The notes under the pieces: model-generated
What the model was told of the DNA's origin: nothing
Seen by the model: the letters and a program-made list of their open reading frames with translations, nothing else
Databases searched by the model: none
Shown here: piece after piece, positions 13,111 through 18,249 of the stretch
Numbering within the stretch: the first letter of the stretch is position 1
How the letters are laid out: the number at the start of each line of letters is the position of its first letter
Translations under genes and position numbers: made by a program
Assembly: GCA_013824055.1 (NCBI GenBank)
Contig: PNNE01000109.1
Location: 1 to 18,249 of the forward strand
Length of the DNA stretch: 18,249 nt
Direction: 5' to 3'
From: Rhodobacter sp.
GTDB lineage: Bacteria; Pseudomonadota; Alphaproteobacteria; Rhodobacterales; Rhodobacteraceae

Positions 13111-15245
13111 TCCGCGCGCTGCTCTTGCTGCTGGCGCTCAGTGTCCAGGCGCAGGCCCAGACCGCCCGAGTCCTGTCCGGCGAGCATGGCGATTTCACCC
13201 GCCTGGTGATCGAGCTGCCTGCAGGAACAGAGTGGTCTGTCGGACGAACCCAGAACGGCTACGCATTCGCCGCACGGGACGGAAGCCAGCCCGACTACGA
13301 TCTTTCGACCGTCTGGCAGCGGATACCGCGCGCCAGATTGGCGGATCTGATGGTCGATCCAACCAGCGGGGCGTTGTCTGTGGTCCTCGGGTGCGACTGC
13401 CATATCTTCCCGTTCGAATACGGGGACGGGATTGTCGTGCTGGACATCCGGGAAGGTCCTGCCCCGGAAGGCTCGGCCTTCGAGGCGGCGTTTGCTGCGA
13501 CGACCGTCGCTCCCCCGGTTCCGGGTCCCGCGCGGGCCTATGAATGGCTCGCCGACCGCACCGCCAGTCCTGTCGCGGACTTCGCCCTGCCGCTGCCGCT
13601 TGATACGGGAACCGTGTCGCTGGAACCTCTGCGGGACGAGCTTCTGGAACAGATCGCCAAGGGTGCCGCAGACGGCGTCGTTGACATGAGGCTGCCCGGC
13701 AAGCCTTCGAAACAGCCCGCAGTCGACCATGCCGAGCTACCCTGGTCGCACATCAGGATCGGCGAGGCAGACGGCGTGACAGTGACCAACCCCGGAGCAT
13801 TGATCGCCGAGAATGCAGTGCCGCCCTCTTGCGCGGACCCCAAGCTTGTCGACCTTGCCAGCTGGGGCGACGATCTTCTGCCGCACGATCTGCTGGTGGC
13901 AGCGCGCGCCGGCCTTTATGGCGAGTTCGACCTGCCCGACGACAGCTCTGTCCTGCGCTCGACGCGCCAGCTGCTGTATCTGGGCTTCGGGGTCGAGGCG
14001 CGTCAGCATCTTGACATGCTGGGTGACGGCTCCGCAAGCGACGCCGCCCCGCTTTACCGGTCGATGTCGCATCTGGTCGACGGCGAGACCGATCCCCTGT
14101 CTCCCTTCCTCGGAATGCTGGAGTGCGAGGGGCCGCCCGCGCTGTGGGCGGCACTGGCACGTGATCGCTTTCCTGCCGGGCCCGGGGTGAACCGCGACGC
14201 CATTCTTCAGGCCTTCCTGGCGCTGCCGGCCCATCAGCGGCGCCATCTCGGGCCCGCCCTGGCCGAGAGATTCCTTGCGCGCGACGATGCCGAAGCGGTT
14301 CGGATCATCCGTGACGCGATGGAGCGGTCACCGGACGTAGACCAGGGAACTGTCGCTCTCATCGATGCAAAGGCCAGCCTGCAGCAGGGAGATGCCGCCG
14401 CCGCGCAAGCTCATGCCGAGACGGCGGTGGCTCTGGATGGCGACCGTGCCGAAAATCTCGTCGCCCTTGTCGAAGCGCATTTTCACAAGCTGCAGCCGTT
14501 GGATCCGCAGATTGCGGAAGCCTTGAAGGCGATTCGCGGCGAAACCGAAGGCGGCGAGGTCGGCGCCAAGGTTGACCGGGCCATCGTGCTGGCGCTTGCC
14601 CTGTCGGACCAAGGCCAGGCTGCGTTCGATGCCGACCCCGCACCCTCATCGCTTTCGGATCTCTGGCGGGTCATCCAGGCCCGCGCTGCTGACGACGACT
14701 TCCTGCGCCAGGCCGTGCTGCCGATGGATGCGACCCGGCCAGAGGTTGCCGCGGACGTCGCGCTCGCGATCGCGGACCGATTGCTCGCACTGGCATTCCC
14801 GGACTCGGCGCTTGTCTGGCTTGGACCAGTTGTTGCGTCCGATCCGGTCGCGTTGCGCATGACGGCAGCAAAGGCACAGTTGAGCCGCCGTGATCCGGCG
14901 GCTGCCCTTGCGTTGCTGGACGGCATCACTGATCCCGAAGCCGAGGCGATGCGCGCCAGCGCGTTGCTGCTGCTGGGTGATCTTTCTGCGGCGCAGGTGG
15001 CACTCTCCAGGGCCGGGGACGGCGAAACCGCCTCCCGCGTCGGCCTGTGGGACGGCAACTGGTCCGGTCTGGCACCCGAGACGGCGGAACCTTGGCAGGC
15101 CATAGCCGATCTTGCCCAACCCTTGGCGGACGCTGAAACAACCGGCCTGCTTGGCCGCGGCAGTCTCTCGGTCGAGGCCAGTCTTGCCGCACGCGACGCG
15201 ATCGATGCGCTCTTGGCCGAAGTGCCACCACCGACTGGCAACTGA
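13107..15245 (+). CDS. Large exported protein of the flagellar operon, AMIN-like N-terminus and helical repeats
   Basis: This encodes 712 residues and I do not recognise a named family. MIRALLLLLALSVQAQA-QT is a clear Sec signal peptide. Residues about 20-116 read like a beta-rich AMIN-type domain (VLSGEHGDFTRLVIELPAG, then short strands ending GIVVLDIRE), a fold used by envelope proteins that contact peptidoglycan. A Pro-rich linker follows (about 117-140). From about 250 to the end it is Ala/Leu-rich and helical, with TPR-like pairs such as ALIDAKASLQQGDAAAAQAH and VALRMTAAKAQLSRRDPAAA. There are only four cysteines (96, 98, 242, 340). The ATG overlaps the motA stop (ATGA), implying coupled translation. 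Size, export and the nearby MotE-like gene resemble the rhizobial MotC-MotE pair, so a periplasmic stator or motor role is inferred, without visible homology to MotC. Confidence 0.85.
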   Translation: MIRALLLLLALSVQAQAQTARVLSGEHGDFTRLVIELPAGTEWSVGRTQNGYAFAARDGSQPDYDLSTVWQRIPRARLADLMVDPTSGALSVVLGCDCHIFPFEYGDGIVVLDIREGPAPEGSAFEAAFAATTVAPPVPGPARAYEWLADRTASPVADFALPLPLDTGTVSLEPLRDELLEQIAKGAADGVVDMRLPGKPSKQPAVDHAELPWSHIRIGEADGVTVTNPGALIAENAVPPSCADPKLVDLASWGDDLLPHDLLVAARAGLYGEFDLPDDSSVLRSTRQLLYLGFGVEARQHLDMLGDGSASDAAPLYRSMSHLVDGETDPLSPFLGMLECEGPPALWAALARDRFPAGPGVNRDAILQAFLALPAHQRRHLGPALAERFLARDDAEAVRIIRDAMERSPDVDQGTVALIDAKASLQQGDAAAAQAHAETAVALDGDRAENLVALVEAHFHKLQPLDPQIAEALKAIRGETEGGEVGAKVDRAIVLALALSDQGQAAFDADPAPSSLSDLWRVIQARAADDDFLRQAVLPMDATRPEVAADVALAIADRLLALAFPDSALVWLGPVVASDPVALRMTAAKAQLSRRDPAAALALLDGITDPEAEAMRASALLLLGDLSAAQVALSRAGDGETASRVGLWDGNWSGLAPETAEPWQAIADLAQPLADAETTGLLGRGSLSVEASLAARDAIDALLAEVPPPTGN

Positions 15246-15260
15246 GGCTGGTAACCAGCC
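15246..15260. repeat. Perfect 15-bp dyad before the transglycosylase gene
   Basis: GGCTGGT-A-ACCAGCC is a perfect palindrome with 7-bp arms, directly after the TGA at 15243-15245 and 62 bases before the transglycosylase ATG. It could be an operator or a short hairpin (5-bp stem, 5-base loop). No T run follows. The remainder of the gap, to 15322, shows no clear promoter, apart from TAGTCT (15277-15282) as a possible -10. Confidence 0.45.
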
Positions 15261-15322
15261 AGAAAGATTCGCCCGCTAGTCTGAGAGGCGACCCTGGCAG
15301 AACGCGCGGGGTGGAGCGAGAA

Positions 15323-16000
15323 ATGCCCCGCAGACGAATACTCATGACGCCGCCGACCGCAGCCCTGGCACTGCTTCTGACCGCTGTCCTGGCCCAGGGA
15401 CGCGGCGATCCTTCGGACCTTTGCCTGCAAGCCGCCTCCGATGCCGCCGAACGGACCGGGGTGCCCTTTTCCGTCCTGCACGCGGTTTCCATGGTCGAGA
15501 CAGGACGCGGCGGACGTCCCTGGCCCTGGACAGTGAATTTCGGTGGCGACGGCCGCTGGTTCGACAGCGCCGGAGAAGCCGAAGCAGAGGCGGCGGCGGC
15601 ATTGCGGCAGGGGGCCACCAACGTTGATCTGGGCTGCTTCCAGTTGAACTATCGCTGGCACGCCGAGGGGTTCGCATCGGTTTCCGACATGCTCGACCCC
15701 GCGCAGAACGCCCTTTACGCTGCAGAGTACCTTTCCGACCACTTTGCGCAGACCGGTGACTGGGCCCTTGCTGCGGCAGCCTACCACTCCGCCACGCCCG
15801 AGTTCGCCACCGCATACCAGGCCAGGTTCGAGGCTGCCTACGCCCAACTGGAAGCCGGCGTGCCGCAGGCTGATGACCCAGGTCCCGGTCCATCCGAACG
15901 CGCGAACCGGTTTCCCCTGCTGGTCGCGGGATCGACCGGGTCAGGTGGCTCGCTTGTCCCGGCCAGTCCGGGCGGCGTTCGACTGATCGGGGCGCCGTAA
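15323..16000 (+). CDS. Flagellar-cluster lytic transglycosylase (SLT domain)
   Basis: This encodes 225 residues. An N-terminal hydrophobic segment (about 8-25) marks export to the periplasm. The SLT fold follows, with SVLHAVSMVETGRGG giving catalytic Glu59, NVDLGCFQLNYRWH in place of the usual GLMQ motif, and AEYLSDHF plus AAAAYHSA completing the family pattern. The last 50 residues are Pro/Gly/Ser-rich. Such enzymes cleave peptidoglycan to let the rod pass, as SltF does in Rhodobacter, and would replace the muramidase domain missing from many alphaproteobacterial FlgJ proteins. The ATG at 15323 is chosen because GGAG lies 6 bases upstream; an in-frame GTG at 15311 would overlap that site. 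flhA starts one base after its stop. Confidence 0.87.
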   Translation: MPRRRILMTPPTAALALLLTAVLAQGRGDPSDLCLQAASDAAERTGVPFSVLHAVSMVETGRGGRPWPWTVNFGGDGRWFDSAGEAEAEAAAALRQGATNVDLGCFQLNYRWHAEGFASVSDMLDPAQNALYAAEYLSDHFAQTGDWALAAAAYHSATPEFATAYQARFEAAYAQLEAGVPQADDPGPGPSERANRFPLLVAGSTGSGGSLVPASPGGVRLIGAP

Positions 16001-16001
16001 G

Positions 16002-18074
16002 ATGATCAAGGGATTTACCGCCGCAGTGTTCCGGCCGACGATCCTTCTGGCCATCGGCCTGATGGCGGTGATCGTGATGATGATCTTGCCTGTCCCGGCC
16101 TGGATGCTGGACCTTGGGCTGGCCGTTTCCTTCGCCCTGGCAATCCTGATGCTGACGGTGACGCTTTTCATCGACCGCCCGCTGGATTTCTCGGCCTTTC
16201 CGACCATCCTGCTTGCATCTCTCTTGCTGCGGCTTGCGCTGAATGTGTCGTCGACGAAGCTGATCATCGGACAGGGCCACACTGGAACGGATGCTGCCGG
16301 CCATGTGATCGAGGGGTTCGCCGAGTTCATCATGGGCGGCAGCCTGATCCTGGGCCTGGTGATCTTCATCGTTCTGCTGATCGTCAACTTCATCGTGATC
16401 ACCAAGGGCGCCGGGCGGATGGCCGAGGTGGGCGCACGTTTTGCGCTGGACGGCATGCCGGGCCGCCAGCTTGCCATCGATTCCGACCTTTCCGCCGGGG
16501 CGATCGACCATGAGGAGGCAAAGCGGCGGCGCGAACAGGAATTGGCCGAGACGAACTTCTTCGGCTCGCTGGATGGCGCATCGAAGTTCGTGAAGGGCGA
16601 TGCGATCGCGGGCCTGCTGATCACCACGCTGAACATCGTGGTCGGCCTCATCGTCGGCATCTTCGTCCACGAACTCGACACGGCCACGGCCTTCGAGACC
16701 TACACGATCCTGACGGTGGGCGATGGCCTCGTCAGTCAGATCCCGGCCGTCATCATCTCGGTCGCGGCGGCACTGCTGCTGGCCAAGGGCAGCCAGAAGG
16801 GCGCGGCAGATGTCTCGTTCTTTGCCCAGCTCGGTCGCTATCCCGGCGCGCTTGGCACCGTGGCCGCGCTGATGGCGCTGTTTGCACTTGTGCCTGGGAT
16901 GCCGTTCCTCCCGTTCATGCTTGCCGCAGTCGGGCTTGGGACGATGACCTTCTTGCAGTCCCGCCGTGCGTCCGCGCCAAAGGTCCTGCCCCCCGCAACC
17001 CTGGACGCGCCGAAACCGCGTTCGATCGGCGATGTGCTCGATTTCGACGACATCCACATCGAATTCGCGCCGAACCTGGTGTCGATGGTGCTGGACCCGG
17101 CAACCGGACTCGACAGCCGGATCGCCAACATGCGCAACCATGTGGCGACCGCGTATGGCTTCATCCTGCCCGAGATCCGCCTGACCGACGAAAGCGCGCT
17201 GTCTCCGGGGCAGTACCGCATCCGGTTGCAGGGCGTCGAGCGCGTCTCCGATCGGCTTTTTCCCGACCGGGTCCTGGTCCTGCTGAACGACGGCGTTCCG
17301 GCGCCGGACGGGCTGGACGCGCGCGAGCCGGTCTATGGCGCCCCTGCCCGCTGGATCAATCCAGACCAGCAGGAGGATGCGGCACTGTCCGGCCTGACCG
17401 TCGTGTCTCCGACCGAAGTTCTGGCGACCCACCTCCTGGAAGTGCTGAAGTCGAACCTGGCGCGGCTTCTCACCTTGCGCGGGCTGCGCCGCCTGCTTGA
17501 CGAGTTCGTCAAGTTGTCGGACCCGATCCGTGCCGAAGCGAACCGGCGGCTCCTGGACGAGCTGATCCCGGACAAGGTGCCGGTCGATCTGCTTCATGCC
17601 GTCCTGCGGCTGCTGCTGGACGAACGGGTCTCGATCCGCAACCTGCCGCTGATCCTGGAATCGGTGGCCGAAGCGCGGCAATTCGGCACGCCCGAGGCGA
17701 TCTGCGAACACGTGCGCCAGCGTCTGGGCTTCCAGATCATCGCCGAACTGAAGCGCCCGGATGGTTCGGTTCCGCTGATCCAGCTGGCTCCGGACTGGGA
17801 AAGGACCTTCTCGACCTATCAGATCGACAGCGACCGCGGCCAGCGCGACGTCGCCCTGCCGCCGGAAATCTTCGCCCGGCTGGCCAACGGGCTGACGGAA
17901 CGGGCCAATCGCGCGGCCGAAGGCGGGGTCTACCCGGCGCTCGTCACCTCGGTCGGGCGTCGGCGCTTCCTGCGGACGGTGGTCCATGCCAAGGGACTGC
18001 ACATGCCCGTCCTGTCCTACGAGGAGATCGGGACCGATGCCCGACCGGCCCTGATCGGCCAGGTGCCGGCGTGA
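16002..18074 (+). CDS. flhA: Flagellar export gate protein FlhA
   Basis: This encodes 690 residues, the usual FlhA length. The N-terminal half has about eight membrane helices (roughly 13-320). The FHIPEP-family core is clear: LASLLLRLALNVSSTKLIIG, FIMGGSLILGLVIFIVLL, GAGRMAEVGARFALDGMPG and QLAIDSDLSAG. DGASKFVKGDAIAG follows, where Asp200 aligns with the functionally critical Asp208 of Salmonella. The C-terminal cytoplasmic domain (about 340-690) receives substrate-chaperone complexes. FlhA sits in the MS ring and works with FlhB and FliPQR. The ATG is at 16002, one base after the transglycosylase stop. The stop overlaps the fliR start as GTGA. Confidence 0.98.
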   Translation: MIKGFTAAVFRPTILLAIGLMAVIVMMILPVPAWMLDLGLAVSFALAILMLTVTLFIDRPLDFSAFPTILLASLLLRLALNVSSTKLIIGQGHTGTDAAGHVIEGFAEFIMGGSLILGLVIFIVLLIVNFIVITKGAGRMAEVGARFALDGMPGRQLAIDSDLSAGAIDHEEAKRRREQELAETNFFGSLDGASKFVKGDAIAGLLITTLNIVVGLIVGIFVHELDTATAFETYTILTVGDGLVSQIPAVIISVAAALLLAKGSQKGAADVSFFAQLGRYPGALGTVAALMALFALVPGMPFLPFMLAAVGLGTMTFLQSRRASAPKVLPPATLDAPKPRSIGDVLDFDDIHIEFAPNLVSMVLDPATGLDSRIANMRNHVATAYGFILPEIRLTDESALSPGQYRIRLQGVERVSDRLFPDRVLVLLNDGVPAPDGLDAREPVYGAPARWINPDQQEDAALSGLTVVSPTEVLATHLLEVLKSNLARLLTLRGLRRLLDEFVKLSDPIRAEANRRLLDELIPDKVPVDLLHAVLRLLLDERVSIRNLPLILESVAEARQFGTPEAICEHVRQRLGFQIIAELKRPDGSVPLIQLAPDWERTFSTYQIDSDRGQRDVALPPEIFARLANGLTERANRAAEGGVYPALVTSVGRRRFLRTVVHAKGLHMPVLSYEEIGTDARPALIGQVPA

Positions 18075-18249
18075 ACCAGATCATCGCCGACCTCTCGGGA
18101 CTGCTGGGCCTGGCCGAGAGCCTCGCCTGGGCGACGGCGTTGGCCTTTGTCCGGATCGGTGCGGTGGTCGCGCTGATGCCGGGCTTCGGCGATCCTGCCG
18201 TCCCGCAGCGCATCAAGCTTGCCCTTGTGGTCTGCCTGACCCTGGTGGT
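18071..18249 (+). CDS. fliR: Flagellar export gate protein FliR, N-terminal fragment (3' end outside window)
   Basis: The first 59 complete codons are visible, starting with GTG at 18071 that overlaps the flhA TGA. The sequence ALAFVRIGAVVALMPGFGDP followed by VPQRIKLALVVCLTL is the typical FliR start: a first membrane helix, a Pro-Gly-Phe-Gly turn and a charged loop before the second helix. FliR is a core subunit of the export gate with FliP and FliQ. The order flhA-fliR, probably followed by flhB, is usual in Rhodobacteraceae. Confidence 0.93.
   Translation, partial: MNQIIADLSGLLGLAESLAWATALAFVRIGAVVALMPGFGDPAVPQRIKLALVVCLTLV

Noticed and set aside
15311..15322. GTG start for the lytic transglycosylase at 15311
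   Set aside because: The GGAG at 15313-15316 is the ribosome binding site for the ATG at 15323, and would fall inside the coding region if GTG were used.
15342..18002. Very long (886-codon) minus-strand open frame opposite the transglycosylase and flhA genes
   Set aside because: Its translation is rich in Arg, Gln, His and Asp without domains, and it mirrors the strong flhA coding frame. Long antisense frames are expected in GC-rich DNA.
7431..18249. Non-flagellar type III secretion (injectisome) genes
   Set aside because: FliP, FliR, FlhA and FliF resemble flagellar rather than injectisome families, and FliL, MotA and MotE-like genes are interleaved, which defines a flagellar motor.

Overview
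This window is a high-GC alphaproteobacterial chromosome segment. It most resembles a Rhodobacteraceae (Rhodobacter/Roseobacter group) genome, judging by protein sequences, codon use with GC-rich third positions, the short DUF6525-type protein, and a CtrA-type flagellar cluster layout. These assignments come from recognising protein families by eye; no database search was run.

The left part (about 1-7400) is housekeeping. It holds the 3' end of a CobW-family GTPase gene, a small DUF6525-like gene, and a convergent 1-Cys peroxiredoxin gene whose probable intrinsic terminator lies inside the DUF6525-like gene. Next is a minus-strand greA plus two-helix membrane protein pair. Divergent from greA come the genes for electron-transfer flavoprotein:ubiquinone oxidoreductase, an exported TPR protein and IspE. 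The ispE reading frame is broken near its 3' end by what looks like one missing base. The normal C-terminus is still present in another frame, and the open frame instead runs into the 3' end of fliP.

The right part (about 7406-18249) is a flagellar cluster read outward from one divergent control region at 10612-10728, which holds a good CtrA-type box. Leftward on the minus strand run fliF-fliH-fliN-fliP, each overlapping or nearly touching the next. This gives the MS ring, an export-ATPase regulator, a C-ring subunit and an export-gate subunit. Rightward run fliL, a small membrane-anchored coiled-coil protein, a MotE-like protein, motA, a large unrecognised periplasmic protein, a lytic transglycosylase, flhA and the start of fliR.

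The rightward block looks like a stator and envelope-passage module: FliL supports the stator, MotA is the proton-channel stator subunit, the MotE-like protein and the 712-residue exported protein are probable stator accessories, and the transglycosylase opens peptidoglycan. The export gate genes follow. No motB lies next to motA, and no fliG lies between fliF and fliH. The least explained element is the 712-residue protein at 13107-15245, with an AMIN-like N-terminus, helical repeats and four cysteines.
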